Assembly: GCF_016652235.1 (NCBI RefSeq)
Contig: NZ_JAEPKU010000006.1
Span: 1 to 64,000 of the forward strand
DNA length: 64,000 nt
Source of the DNA: Dysgonomonas sp. Marseille-P4677
GTDB lineage: Bacteria > Bacteroidota > Bacteroidia > Bacteroidales > Dysgonomonadaceae
Direction: 5' to 3'
Below are positions 1-10,064 of the stretch, piece after piece. A model generated the notes under the pieces. It searched no databases. It had not been told where the DNA came from and was given only the letters and a program-made list of their open reading frames with translations. A program made the position numbers and the translations under genes. Positions within the stretch are counted from its first letter, which is position 1, and each line of letters starts with the position of its first letter.

Positions 1-53
1 CTATAGAATTGCTTTTTAATGTATAAATGAATAATAATTTCAAAAATATATCT

Positions 54-61
54 TATCTTTG
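54..61 (+). promoter_or_regulatory. Putative -7 promoter box of the gld operon
   Basis: TATCTTTG matches the Bacteroidetes TAnnTTTG -7 element and lies 37 bases before the chosen gldK ATG. No clear -33 TTTG is visible at the usual spacing. Confidence 0.55.
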
Positions 62-97
62 CAGCACCTAAATGGTTATATAACTGATACAAAACAT

Positions 98-2263
98 ATG
101 AACAAGAAAACTTTACTAACTCCACTGCTATTGCTTTGTGTATCAATAGTGTCATTTGCACAGAATAATAGTTCTGTACAATATTCAGTTCCTTCTCGAA
201 ATGAATATCTTCTTAAAGATCCGGTTTGGTTTATATCCGTAGGTGCCGGAGCTCAGGTTTATTTTGGAGAAGATGATAATGGTGTTCCCGGTAATCGGAT
301 AGGGTTGGATAAGAGAGCGACTTTTGCTCCTACTCTTACGATAGGTCGACGAATGAGTAATTTTATTTCATTACGTTTACAATTATCTGGTGGGTCTTTG
401 CATGGTTTTAATGATGGTTGGAATGGAACTTACACTAGATGGTGGAAGGATGGTTCTAACGGGGATGATTTTAAGAAAATGTCGAAAGATCCTCAGTGGG
501 ATTATATGGGCTGGGTAGAAGGCGTGGACTATGAATATTCCCCAGTTGATGGAACGAATGTTCCTGTCTATCATGCAACACGTTGGAAAGAGAATGGAGG
601 ATATTATATGCAGCATATGCGCTATTTCGGTGCTACAGGGGATGTTACTTTAAATTTATTAAATCTAATAAATGGGTATACTCCATTGCGAAAATGGGAA
701 GTTAATCCTTTTGCCGGGGTAGGTCTTTATCAGCGTTTTGCTCATAATGGAACTTTGAATAATACATTTGTGGGTGGAAGCTTTGGTGCGCAAATAGCCT
801 ATAATTTTGTGAAGAATTTTCAGGTATATGCCGAAGGTAGAGGTATTCTCGTAAGTGATAGCTTCGATGGGCAAAAAGGAGATATGAGTAATAATGGTAT
901 TGCTCAGGCTACATTAGGAGTTACTTACAAATTTGGTGAGCCTAAATATATTGATCCTGCTATTGAAACTCGTTTAAATATGCCATACAATATTGCCCGT
1001 GGTTGTGATAAAATGGTATTGGTGCCGGGTGGTAATATTGAAATGGGAACAGGAGTCGATCCTCTTTGGGGTGACTCAGTACCTCGTAAGCTGGTTGCTG
1101 TAAGTCCATTTTGGATGGATGAGACAGAAGTGACAAATAAACAATATCGTGAGTTTGTATATTGGGTTCGGGATTCTATTATCAGAGAACGTTTGGCTGA
1201 TCCTGCATATGGTGGTGATCCTACGTTTAAGGTTTTAGTAAGACCCGATAATGCTAGTGGTGGCGCTGTTGGACAAAGACTGAACTGGCAAAAACCGATT
1301 CCTTGGAACAACCCAACAAGTAGAGAGGCTTCAGCCATAGAGAGTGTTGTCGGAGGTAATCCATTTGGAGCAGATAAAGGAGGCTTGGTTTCTTCGGCGT
1401 TAAACTATAAATATGATTGGTTCGATTCTAAAAGTTATTATGCATTTTTAGGTAAAATGCGTTCAGGAGAAGCGTCTTCTATTGTAATAACTAAAGATAC
1501 TGCATATGTAAACATGAGAGGAGATGTTATTCGTGAAACATTGTCAAGAACTTCGCATGGAGATCAGGTCGATTTTACGAATACATATATAGTAAATATA
1601 TATCCCGATGTAATGACTTGGATGACAGACTTTGCTAATGCAAAAAGTGAGCAATATGTTCAAAATTATTTTACATCAAAGAATTATGATAACTTCCCAG
1701 TTGTAGGTGTTTCATGGGAATCGGCAGATGCCTATTGTGCTTGGCGCACTGATCGTTATAAGGCTGATGGTCGATGCTCTCAGACTGGATTTGAAGGTTA
1801 TAGATTGCCTACTGAAGCTGAATGGGAGTTTGCAGCAAGGAATGGTCGTTCGGAATTAGAATACCCTTGGTATTCGGACCAGACCCACACAACAGATGGA
1901 TTGGCTCATGCTAATTTCAGAGCTTCTAAAGATTTAAAAGATTTAGTGTCACCGGTAGCTACATTCTTACCTAACCGTTTTGGATTGTATGATATGGCAG
2001 GTAATGTGTCGGAATGGACAACAACAACTTTTACCGAGTCTGTGGATCGTATGGCCGATGAAGCTAATCCGGATTTTAGTTATAGAGCTGTACTAGCTGA
2101 TCCTGCAATATTGAAACGTAAAATTGTAAAAGGTGGCTCGTGGAAAGATGCCACTGTAAGATCGGGAGAAAGATCAGTTGAGTTTCAGGATAAAGCGCGT
2201 TCTTTTATTGGATTTCGCTGTGTAAGGTCTTGGGGAGTTGATGAAAAAGGTAAACTAAGATAA
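98..2263 (+). CDS. gldK: T9SS/gliding protein GldK (PorK) with an N-terminal beta-barrel-like domain
   Basis: Predicted outer-membrane-associated T9SS component. GldK/PorK forms the periplasmic ring with GldN. The ATG at 98 was chosen because it starts a clean signal peptide (MNKKTLL, leucine core, cut near SFA-QNN). Residues about 30-290 alternate like a small outer-membrane barrel (for example VGAGAQVYFG, FAGVGLYQRF, LGVTYKFGE). Residues about 303-721 are an FGE-sulfatase fold (MVLVPGG, WMDETEVTN, YRLPTEAEWEFAARNG, GFRCVRSW). Known PorK/GldK proteins are shorter lipoproteins; here no lipobox cysteine is seen, so the barrel may replace the lipid anchor (inference). The gldL, gldM and gldN genes follow directly, which fixes the identity. 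Confidence 0.88.
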   Translation: MNKKTLLTPLLLLCVSIVSFAQNNSSVQYSVPSRNEYLLKDPVWFISVGAGAQVYFGEDDNGVPGNRIGLDKRATFAPTLTIGRRMSNFISLRLQLSGGSLHGFNDGWNGTYTRWWKDGSNGDDFKKMSKDPQWDYMGWVEGVDYEYSPVDGTNVPVYHATRWKENGGYYMQHMRYFGATGDVTLNLLNLINGYTPLRKWEVNPFAGVGLYQRFAHNGTLNNTFVGGSFGAQIAYNFVKNFQVYAEGRGILVSDSFDGQKGDMSNNGIAQATLGVTYKFGEPKYIDPAIETRLNMPYNIARGCDKMVLVPGGNIEMGTGVDPLWGDSVPRKLVAVSPFWMDETEVTNKQYREFVYWVRDSIIRERLADPAYGGDPTFKVLVRPDNASGGAVGQRLNWQKPIPWNNPTSREASAIESVVGGNPFGADKGGLVSSALNYKYDWFDSKSYYAFLGKMRSGEASSIVITKDTAYVNMRGDVIRETLSRTSHGDQVDFTNTYIVNIYPDVMTWMTDFANAKSEQYVQNYFTSKNYDNFPVVGVSWESADAYCAWRTDRYKADGRCSQTGFEGYRLPTEAEWEFAARNGRSELEYPWYSDQTHTTDGLAHANFRASKDLKDLVSPVATFLPNRFGLYDMAGNVSEWTTTTFTESVDRMADEANPDFSYRAVLADPAILKRKIVKGGSWKDATVRSGERSVEFQDKARSFIGFRCVRSWGVDEKGKLR

Positions 2264-2317
2264 AATAAAATTGTAAAATATAAGTTATATACTTATATAA
2301 CATATTTAAATTGTAAG

Positions 2318-3232
2318 ATGGTGAAGGTAGGTAGTATAAAACATTTTATATCCAGCAGAAGAGGACAAATAGTTTTCAATTATTTATATAGCTGGGGAGC
2401 TGCAGTTGTTATTATTGGAGCGATGTTTAAAATTATACATCTTCCTTTTGCCGATTATGTATTGATGGCTGGGATGATTACTGAAGCTTGCGTGTTTCTA
2501 TTTTCGGCTTTCGATCATGTTTCAGCTAATTCTGAAAGTGGACCAGGTGTTGTTGCCGGAGTATTTCAGGGAACCGACGTTTCTACCTCAGGTACAACAA
2601 ATATAGGGGTAAACCTAGATGCTATTACATCTAGAGGTGGTTCTGATAATAGTAAAGCCGGTAATAATCCCGGATCTGTTGTTGTGATAGCTGGTGGTGG
2701 AAACGGAAATGCCGGAGGTTCGTCTATTTCAGGAGCAGGCAGAACAAGTACTGGAAATACATCATCTTACCAAGGATCAACTCCAATTCCAGGAGGATCG
2801 CAGGATAATTCTGTTCCTCCGGGATATGCTCATAGCATGTCTGCCACAGCTCAAAATCTGGAAGAGTTTTCTGGAACAATCCAATCATTGAATGAAGCCT
2901 CTCATAAGTTATTAAGTGCTTATCAGAATATTACGGAGAATCAAGGATTTGTAGAAAATCTGACAACATTAAATCAAAATGTAAGTGGTTTGAATGAGGT
3001 ATTCAACTCTCAACTTCAGACAATTACAGAGCAAATGTCAGCCATCCGATATATTAATGATAGTCTTATGCGCATGAAGAATTTGTACGATGGGGCTATT
3101 GGCGATAGTTATATGTTCCGAGAAGAGTCCGCAAAGATGACTAAGCATATCGAAGCGTTAAACAATGTTTATACGCGCTTGTTACAGGCTATGACAACAA
3201 ATAACAATAATACGAACCCTACTAATTTCTAG
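2318..3232 (+). CDS. gldL: T9SS/gliding inner-membrane motor protein GldL (PorL)
   Basis: Inner-membrane partner of GldM; in this family the two form the proton-driven motor of T9SS. Two closely spaced membrane helices are seen at residues about 20-40 and 46-65 (VVIIGAMFKIIHLPF and LMAGMITEACVFLFSAF). Glu56 lies inside the second helix, the type of buried acidic residue linked to proton flow in GldL. A Gly/Ser/Asn-rich linker (about 70-180) follows, then an amphipathic, coiled-coil-like C-terminus (about 185-295). The gene sits 54 bases after gldK and 46 before gldM, consistent with one operon. Confidence 0.93.
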   Translation: MVKVGSIKHFISSRRGQIVFNYLYSWGAAVVIIGAMFKIIHLPFADYVLMAGMITEACVFLFSAFDHVSANSESGPGVVAGVFQGTDVSTSGTTNIGVNLDAITSRGGSDNSKAGNNPGSVVVIAGGGNGNAGGSSISGAGRTSTGNTSSYQGSTPIPGGSQDNSVPPGYAHSMSATAQNLEEFSGTIQSLNEASHKLLSAYQNITENQGFVENLTTLNQNVSGLNEVFNSQLQTITEQMSAIRYINDSLMRMKNLYDGAIGDSYMFREESAKMTKHIEALNNVYTRLLQAMTTNNNNTNPTNF

Positions 3233-3278
3233 AAGTTAATAATTTGGCTTATCTGGAAATAAAAAAGAAAAGAAACCA

Positions 3279-4850
3279 ATGGCATTAAGTAAAGGGCAAT
3301 TGACGCGACAGAAGATGATAAATCTGATGTATCTGGTTTTTATTGCTATGCTTGCTTTAAATGTATCAACAGAGGTACTTGACGGGTTTGTATTGGTAAA
3401 TGATAATCTCCAAGAGAATATTCAAGTTACCTCAGATCGTAACAAGCAAATCTATACTGATATAGAAACGTCTTATGCTGGTAATCCTGAAAAGACACAG
3501 GTATGGTATAATATATCGCAAGATGTCAAACGTAAATCAGATTCTATTCATAACTATATTCAATATCTCAAATTAGAAATAGCGAAGAAGAGTGATGGAA
3601 AGGATGCTGATATAGACAATTTGAAATCGAAGGATAATATAGATGCAGCCTCTGAAGTTATGATTTCGCTGGTCGGAGGACAAGGCAATAATTTAAAGAA
3701 ACTGCTGGATACCTATAGAGAAGATATATTGATCCATATTTCAGATAGTGCAAAGAAAAATATTGTCAGACAAACATTATCTACTGAGCCTTCGCCGAGA
3801 GCTAAGAAAGATAATAAAACCTGGATTCAGGCTGCCTTTGACAGGATGCCGAGTATTGCTGCTATAACATTTTTATCTGAATTGCAGGTAAATGTTAAGC
3901 AAGCTGAAGGTGAGGTCTTAAATAATCTGGCGCAGAATATCGACTTGAAGGACATTCGTGTAAATCAGTTAGAAGCATTAGTTTTACCTCAATCAAATAT
4001 GGTAATGCGGGGAACTAATTATTCAGCCAGGATTATTGTTGCAGCTATAGATACAACTCAGCGTCCACGCATAGTAATCGATGGTAAAGAGTTACCAAGA
4101 GATAAAAATGGTTTATATGAGTTTGGAGTTGGAACACCTGGTTCATATAAGTTTAATGGATTTATAGAGTTGATGGATCGAAATGGATTCCCTCTGAAAC
4201 GAGAGTTTACTCAGGAATATACCGTAATGGAGCCTATGGCTACTATAGCGCCATTATTGATGGATGTGCTATATTCAGGTATTGATAATGAAATCAGTAT
4301 ATCAGTGCCGGGGGTAGCTACCAAAGATGTTGTCGCAACATCTTTAGATGGAGGATCTTTGACTACTTCACGTAGTGGAATATGGGTTGCAAAGCCATCC
4401 AGAGATAAGATAGGACAGAAGTTTGTGATTTCCGTATCGGCTAAAGTTAATGGCATTACACAAAATATTGCTCGCAAGGAGTTTCGAATAAGGGCTTTGC
4501 CTCAGCCATTAGCTTATATTGCCTACAAAGATCAAAATGGAAGTCCTAGAGTATTTAGAAAAGGGGCTTTGGGCAGATCGGTTATACTGGGTGCTTCAGG
4601 ACTAAAAGCTTCTATCGATGATGGTATTTTAGATATTCCTTTCGCTGTTCTAAGTTTTAAAACATTCTCGCAAGATGCGATGGGGAATATAACTCCGGAG
4701 ATGTCTAATGGTGCGGATTTTTCTCCACGCCAATTAGATCAGATTCGCAGAATGAATAGAGGGACACGATTTTATATAACAGATATTAAAGTAAAAGGCC
4801 CCGACGGGGTAGAACAGGATGTATATCCTATGCAAGTAACGATTAATTAA
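3279..4850 (+). CDS. gldM: T9SS/gliding protein GldM (PorM)
   Basis: Periplasm-spanning motor partner of GldL that reaches the GldK/GldN ring. The N-terminus is typical (ALSKGQLTRQKMINLMYLV), with one membrane helix at residues about 13-32. The long periplasmic part begins helical and continues as beta-rich repeats, as in the four-domain structures of the family. At 523 residues it matches the usual length. It is spaced 46 bases after gldL and 20 before gldN. Identity rests on the N-terminal motif, size and operon order. Confidence 0.94.
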   Translation: MALSKGQLTRQKMINLMYLVFIAMLALNVSTEVLDGFVLVNDNLQENIQVTSDRNKQIYTDIETSYAGNPEKTQVWYNISQDVKRKSDSIHNYIQYLKLEIAKKSDGKDADIDNLKSKDNIDAASEVMISLVGGQGNNLKKLLDTYREDILIHISDSAKKNIVRQTLSTEPSPRAKKDNKTWIQAAFDRMPSIAAITFLSELQVNVKQAEGEVLNNLAQNIDLKDIRVNQLEALVLPQSNMVMRGTNYSARIIVAAIDTTQRPRIVIDGKELPRDKNGLYEFGVGTPGSYKFNGFIELMDRNGFPLKREFTQEYTVMEPMATIAPLLMDVLYSGIDNEISISVPGVATKDVVATSLDGGSLTTSRSGIWVAKPSRDKIGQKFVISVSAKVNGITQNIARKEFRIRALPQPLAYIAYKDQNGSPRVFRKGALGRSVILGASGLKASIDDGILDIPFAVLSFKTFSQDAMGNITPEMSNGADFSPRQLDQIRRMNRGTRFYITDIKVKGPDGVEQDVYPMQVTIN

Positions 4851-4870
4851 TTAACACAAAATAGAATATT

Positions 4871-5737
4871 ATGAAATATCTAGTTTCATTAATGTTTGGC
4901 GGAATACTTCTTACAAGTACTTTGACTGCACAAAACACGGCAAATAATGGTCCCCGCATATTAGATGCGGCACCAGTGACTTCTACAGCAGAAGATAAGG
5001 TTACAGAAATATCTACTAGAGAACTTTTTGTAATGGAAAATTCGATGAATGACTATTCTTCTACTACATGGTCACGTGATATTTACAGACAGATAAGTGA
5101 TGATGTAGAGGGAAATGAGACATTCTTCTATCCTCAACAATCTACAGATAGCCGGGTAAATCTATTCTCCACATTGATAAATTTACTAAGTACAAATACT
5201 GTTGTCGCATACAGATATGAAGCGCAACCGGATATGAGTGATGATAGTAAACTTGAGATAAAAGATGTACTAAAGGATAATTTGATTCCTTTCACTGAAA
5301 ATGGAGATCATACAGTTACTGTAAAGAAAGAAGATATCCCATCCAGTAAGATACTACATTATCTAGTTAAGGAGAAATGGTATTATGATATCAAAACAGG
5401 AAAAGGTGATGTACGTGTTACCCATATCTGCCCTGTAATGTTTGACAAAGGAAAGCATTATCCAATGTTCTGGATACGTTTTGATGATGTAAGCGTTTAT
5501 TTGGCAAGAGCGATTTCTCCGGTAGCTGTAGCTAATATAACTCCGGTTTTAAGTAATGCTTCTATCTTTGATATTATAAGAAACAGATATTACAGAGGAT
5601 GTATTTATCAGGTTGGCCTTAGACAGTTATCAGTTTATTTTCCTGATATGAAAGATTTAATAGCCGAACGCATGCGCATTGAAAATGAATTGGATTATAT
5701 CCAATCTAAGTTCTATGCGGCAGAAAGAAGAAGATAA
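4871..5737 (+). CDS. gldN: T9SS/gliding protein GldN (PorN)
   Basis: Periplasmic ring partner of GldK. The protein has a signal peptide (MKYLVSLMFGGILLTSTLTA-Q) followed by a 265-residue mature domain. Family features include the WSRDIYRQI stretch, the central DIKTGKGDVRVTHICPV region, and a basic C-terminus rich in Arg and Glu. It is the fourth and last gene of the gldKLMN order, and a terminator follows within 30 bases, closing the operon. Confidence 0.93.
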   Translation: MKYLVSLMFGGILLTSTLTAQNTANNGPRILDAAPVTSTAEDKVTEISTRELFVMENSMNDYSSTTWSRDIYRQISDDVEGNETFFYPQQSTDSRVNLFSTLINLLSTNTVVAYRYEAQPDMSDDSKLEIKDVLKDNLIPFTENGDHTVTVKKEDIPSSKILHYLVKEKWYYDIKTGKGDVRVTHICPVMFDKGKHYPMFWIRFDDVSVYLARAISPVAVANITPVLSNASIFDIIRNRYYRGCIYQVGLRQLSVYFPDMKDLIAERMRIENELDYIQSKFYAAERRR

Positions 5738-5762
5738 AGGTAAAGAAAGTATGAAATTATAT

Positions 5763-5798
5763 AAGGGGTTGTCCTTCATGGGGATAAGCCCCTTTTTG
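5763..5798 (+). terminator. Rho-independent terminator of the gld operon
   Basis: AAGGGG pairs with CCCCTT around a 20-base loop, followed by TTTTTG and more T. It lies 26 bases after the gldN stop. Confidence 0.75.
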
Positions 5799-5909
5799 TT
5801 TTTATATTAAAAACAAAATATAAACTACAATTGTTATTTTATTAGATAGTCGCTACTAGTAGTTATAACTTTTTCTTAAATCGATTTACATAACGTAAAA
5901 CAAGAAAAC

Positions 5910-6488
5910 ATGAAAAAAAGAGTTATTATTATTTTATTATCTAGCATATTAATTGCTAATATATGGGCTCAGGAGGGTAGGCATGAAATGAGAGTCGGAT
6001 ATGGAGTAGCAACATCAAATGGTTTTATAAATGCATTAAATGATATGCAGATTACTGATGCGACAAGAAATTTGATGAGTGGAGATAAGACATTCAAAGG
6101 TGCCTTCCAATTTGGCTACAAATACTCTGCAACAGATAAAATTAATTTAGGAATATCTTTGTCTTATGAATGGGCTAAAGCAAATTCTTTTCGAGACATG
6201 GATATGTTAGGTAAACTTAATAGTGATTATTATACAATAGCAGCGGAGGCAGATTATGTATATTTTCGAAGAGAAAAGTTTACTTTTTACAGTACATTGG
6301 GTTTAGGTGCAACTATATATGATCAGACATCTAAAATTGATGGTATGAATGACTCCAGTAGTAAAACAAATTTCAATTTTCAGATAACTCCGGCAGGGGT
6401 TAAATATGGGGATCACTTTGGATTCTTTGGCGAAATAGGTTTCGGATATAAAGGGTTATTTAATTTCGGACTTTTTTCCAGTTTCTGA
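5910..6488 (+). CDS. Small outer-membrane beta-barrel protein
   Basis: A 192-residue protein with a signal peptide (hydrophobic ILLSSILIANIWAQ, cut after WA). The rest is built of alternating-hydrophobicity strands (MRVGYGVATSN, FQFGYKYSAT, INLGISLSYEWAKA, GLGATIYDQ, FGEIGFGYKGLFNFGLF) and ends in an aromatic residue, as in outer-membrane barrels. The function is unknown. It follows the gldKLMN operon but is separated from it by a terminator and 172 bases, so a link to T9SS is not shown. Confidence 0.75.
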   Translation: MKKRVIIILLSSILIANIWAQEGRHEMRVGYGVATSNGFINALNDMQITDATRNLMSGDKTFKGAFQFGYKYSATDKINLGISLSYEWAKANSFRDMDMLGKLNSDYYTIAAEADYVYFRREKFTFYSTLGLGATIYDQTSKIDGMNDSSSKTNFNFQITPAGVKYGDHFGFFGEIGFGYKGLFNFGLFSSF

Positions 6489-6499
6489 TCTCAAAATAA

Positions 6500-6531
6500 A
6501 ATGCTGGGTTTCAAATTTGAAACCCAGCATT
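6500..6531. terminator. Bidirectional terminator between convergent genes
   Basis: A 32-base perfect palindrome (AATGCTGGGTTTCAAA and its reverse complement) lies between the convergent barrel gene and glnN. It probably ends transcription from both sides. Confidence 0.8.
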
Positions 6532-6556
6532 CCAGAAATTTAATCCGCTTTATAAA

Positions 6557-8734
6557 TTATCTTATAAATAGTAATTCTCTGTATTTAGCTAATGGCCACA
6601 TTTCGTTATCAACAATCAATTCGAGTTTGTCGATATGATAGCGAATTCCATCTAAATAAGGAGCTACATTATCGTGGTAAGCAATAGCTTTCTCACGTTC
6701 ACTCTCAATATTGTTAGCCAGCTTTCTCGCGTCTATCATTTCATGTACTTTTGCATTTATAGCATTTACATGGGTAGATACTTTTTCGATCAATCTGATT
6801 TGTTCTGCACCCAGAGTTTTAAAATCATCGGAGATATCCTTCAATTTAGAAACGTTTGTCAACAATATCGATTGATATGAGATTGCAACGGGTATGATGT
6901 GGTTTAGTGCCAAATCTCCTAAAACACGTGATTCGATCTGGATTTTCTTTGTATATATTTCCCATTTAACTTCGTTACGGGCATGTAATTCTATTTCGGA
7001 TAATATACCTGCAAAGGTTTTTATACTTTGTTTCGAAGTATAACTGTCATATATTACCGGAACACTAGTTTCGCAATCTAGTTTACGTTTCTTAGCTTCT
7101 ACTTTCCACTCATCGCTATAGCCATTTCCATTGAAACGGATAGGGCGTGATTCTTTTATGTATTTTTTTAATACTTCATATAGTGCCTCTTCTTTCGATT
7201 TACCTTTTTTGATCAAAGTATCCACCTCTTCTTTGAATGTTCTTAGTTGTTCAGCGACAGAAGCATTCAATGCAGTCATAGCAGAAGCACAGTTCGCCGA
7301 AGAACCTACTGCACGGAACTCGAAACGATTCCCTGTGAAAGCAAAAGGAGAAGTACGGTTACGGTCAGTATTATCTAATAATATTTCAGGGATTTGACCT
7401 ACGCCCAAACTGATTTGTTTTTTATTGTCTACAACAATTGCGTCCTTTACAGCACTTTTCTCAAACTTATCGAGAATATCACTTACTTGCGTACCTAAGA
7501 ATACAGATATGATAGCAGGAGGGGCTTCATTCGCTCCAAGGCGGTGCGCATTAGTGGCAGATGATATAGATGCTTTTAATAGTCCGTTGTTTTTGTGTAC
7601 AGCTGCCAAAATATTTACAACGAAGGTGATAAAACGCAAATTTTCTACTTTGTCTTTTCCCGGTGATAATAAGTTAATACCAGTGTCTGTACAAAGAGAC
7701 CAATTGTTATGTTTTCCCGATCCGTTGATTCCTTTGAATGGCTTTTCGTGGAATAATATTCTGAATGAATGTTTACGGGCAACCTTATCCATAACAGACA
7801 TTACAAGTAAGTTGTGGTCTACGGCAAGATTACATTCTTCATAGATGGGAGCTAATTCAAATTGGTTTGGAGCAACCTCATTATGGCGTGTTTTTACCGG
7901 AATACCTAATGCGTACGACTCATATTCCAATTCTTCCATAAAACGTTGTACACGTTCAGGGATTGCACCAAAATAATGATCTTCCAATTGTTGGTTTTTA
8001 GCACTTTCATGACTCATCAGGGTTCTTCCTGTCAAAGCTAAATCGGGGCGAGCCATAAAAAGGTCTTCATCTACAAGGAAATACTCCTGTTCCCAGCCTA
8101 GGTTTGTAATTATCTTTTTTACATCCTTGTTGAAATAGTTAGCTACTTCAGTTGCAGCCTTATCTACCGAAGCGAGGGCTTTTAGTAAAGGCGTTTTATA
8201 GTCTAACGATTCACCAGTGTATGAAATGAAGATAGTTGGTATACACAATGTATTACCTACAATGAAAGCTGGAGAAGATGGATCCCAAGCCGAATAGCCA
8301 CGAGCTTCGAATGTGTTTCTCAAACCTCCCGAAGGAAAACTTGATGCGTCAGGTTCTTGCTGTGCTAGTAATTTTCCTTCAAATTCTTCGATCAGACCAC
8401 CTTGTCCGTCGTGTTCAACAAAGGCATCATGTTTTTCGGCAGTACCATCAGTTAAAGGATGGAACCAGTGTGTATAATGGGTAACTCCGTTTTCCAAAGC
8501 CCACATACGCATCCCCGCAGCAACATGTTCGGCTAGATTACGGTTTACCGATTCTCCTCTGTCTATAGCATTGTTCAGTGCTTTGAAAGTCTCTTTAGAA
8601 AGGTATTTGCTCATTGCTTTCCGGTTAAATACCCTCTCTCCATAATACTCCGATGTCTTGCCCTTGGGCTTTTTAACCTCGACCGGTTTTCTTTCCGAGG
8701 CTATAGCTACTGCTTTGAAACGTAACTTTGTCAT
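6557..8734 (-). CDS. glnN: Glutamine synthetase, type III (GSIII)
   Basis: ATP-dependent ligation of ammonia to glutamate in the cytoplasm. The 725-residue length is typical of GSIII and much longer than type I. The N-terminus is the GSIII-type VFNRKAMSKYLSKE. Core signatures include THWFHPLTDG, FPSGGLRNTFEARGY, KTRHNEVAPNQFELAP, NGSGKHNNWSL and NRTSPFAFTGNRFEFR (metal, substrate and ATP-binding residues). It is the downstream gene of a minus-strand run with dapL and dapF (32- and 65-base gaps), suggesting coordinated nitrogen and lysine/cell-wall metabolism. Confidence 0.97.
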   Translation of the reverse strand: MTKLRFKAVAIASERKPVEVKKPKGKTSEYYGERVFNRKAMSKYLSKETFKALNNAIDRGESVNRNLAEHVAAGMRMWALENGVTHYTHWFHPLTDGTAEKHDAFVEHDGQGGLIEEFEGKLLAQQEPDASSFPSGGLRNTFEARGYSAWDPSSPAFIVGNTLCIPTIFISYTGESLDYKTPLLKALASVDKAATEVANYFNKDVKKIITNLGWEQEYFLVDEDLFMARPDLALTGRTLMSHESAKNQQLEDHYFGAIPERVQRFMEELEYESYALGIPVKTRHNEVAPNQFELAPIYEECNLAVDHNLLVMSVMDKVARKHSFRILFHEKPFKGINGSGKHNNWSLCTDTGINLLSPGKDKVENLRFITFVVNILAAVHKNNGLLKASISSATNAHRLGANEAPPAIISVFLGTQVSDILDKFEKSAVKDAIVVDNKKQISLGVGQIPEILLDNTDRNRTSPFAFTGNRFEFRAVGSSANCASAMTALNASVAEQLRTFKEEVDTLIKKGKSKEEALYEVLKKYIKESRPIRFNGNGYSDEWKVEAKKRKLDCETSVPVIYDSYTSKQSIKTFAGILSEIELHARNEVKWEIYTKKIQIESRVLGDLALNHIIPVAISYQSILLTNVSKLKDISDDFKTLGAEQIRLIEKVSTHVNAINAKVHEMIDARKLANNIESEREKAIAYHDNVAPYLDGIRYHIDKLELIVDNEMWPLAKYRELLFIR

Positions 8735-8766
8735 AAACTTACTTTTATTGAGTTATATAAGATTTA

Positions 8767-9999
8767 TTAAATAGAAATTCTTTTGAGACGGCTGACGGCT
8801 TCTTCTGTATTTTCTAATGTGCCGAATGCCGTTAATCTCAAGTAGCCTTCTCCGCTAGGTCCGAAACCTACACCCGGAGTACCTACTATATTTAGATCGC
8901 TGAGGAGGTAGTCAAAAAATCCCCAAGATGTCATGCCTTTAGGTGTTTTTACCCATATATATGGAGAGTTTACACCACCATATACTTTTAGTCCTTGATT
9001 ACTAAGGCCCTCCCTTATTATTTTTGCATTGTTCAGATAATAGTCGATTGTATTCTTTACTTGCTGTTTTCCTTCGATAGAATAACAAGCTTCTGCTGCA
9101 CGCTGAATAATATAAGGCACGCCATTAAACTTTGTTGTATGGCGTCTGTTCCATAATTTATTCAATGAAACCTTTTCTCTGGTTTTGGTGTATCCCATTA
9201 ATTCTTTCGGAACCACAGTATAAGCGCAACGCGTTCCAGTAAATCCTGCTGTTTTTGAAAAACTGCGGAATTCAATAGCTACTTCTTTTGCGCCTTCTAT
9301 TTCATAAATACTATGAGGAACATCATTTTCTGTAATGAAGGCTTCATATGCACTATCGAATAATATAAGAGCGTTGTTTTTTAAAGCATAATCAACCCAT
9401 ATCTTCAATTGATTTTTTGTTAGAGTAGTACCGGTCGGATTATTTGGATAGCATAAGTAAATAATATCTACCTTTTCTGTTGGGAGTGCAGGTACGAAAT
9501 CGTTCTCGGCTGTACATGGAAGATAAACTATTTTATTCCATTTTCCATTAGCTTGTAATTCACCCGCTCGTCCGGCCATAACGTTCGTATCTACATAAAC
9601 AGGATATACGGGATCTGTTATTGCTACAATATTATCAAGACCTAGAATATCGCCAATATTCCCTGTATCACTTTTCGATCCGTCGCTAACAAAGACTTCG
9701 TCTATTGAGATGTTTAGCCCATGTTTTTTATAATCGTTCTCTACTATTGTATTTACTAAAAAGTCATATCCTTGTTCAGGTCCGTAACCTCTGAAAGTTG
9801 AACTGTTTGCCATTTCGTCTACCGCTTTGTGCATCGCTTCTATCGACGCATTGGGTAGAGGTTTAGTTACGTCTCCGATACCTAGTCGTATAACGTTAGC
9901 TTCAGGATGTGCGATCTTAAATTCATTTACTTTACGTGCAATATCTGAAAAGAGGTAACTGCCCGGAAGCTTCGTATAATTTTCGTTTATATATGCCAT
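8767..9999 (-). CDS. dapL: LL-diaminopimelate aminotransferase
   Basis: PLP enzyme converting tetrahydrodipicolinate directly to LL-diaminopimelate (DapL route of lysine and peptidoglycan synthesis). The fold type I aminotransferase signature is clear: [20 protein letters not shown], and the PLP lysine in [15 protein letters not shown]. The N-terminus [20 protein letters not shown] and the 410-residue length are typical of DapL. It lies between dapF and glnN on the same strand. DapL and DapF together supply meso-diaminopimelate. Confidence 0.96.
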   Translation of the reverse strand: MAYINENYTKLPGSYLFSDIARKVNEFKIAHPEANVIRLGIGDVTKPLPNASIEAMHKAVDEMANSSTFRGYGPEQGYDFLVNTIVENDYKKHGLNISIDEVFVSDGSKSDTGNIGDILGLDNIVAITDPVYPVYVDTNVMAGRAGELQANGKWNKIVYLPCTAENDFVPALPTEKVDIIYLCYPNNPTGTTLTKNQLKIWVDYALKNNALILFDSAYEAFITENDVPHSIYEIEGAKEVAIEFRSFSKTAGFTGTRCAYTVVPKELMGYTKTREKVSLNKLWNRRHTTKFNGVPYIIQRAAEACYSIEGKQQVKNTIDYYLNNAKIIREGLSNQGLKVYGGVNSPYIWVKTPKGMTSWGFFDYLLSDLNIVGTPGVGFGPSGEGYLRLTAFGTLENTEEAVSRLKRISI

Positions 10000-10064
10000 A
10001 TATTAATTTAATTGGGGGTTAACTATTATGTAGACTCGGTCTATATAAGTTTCTTTCCCATATT

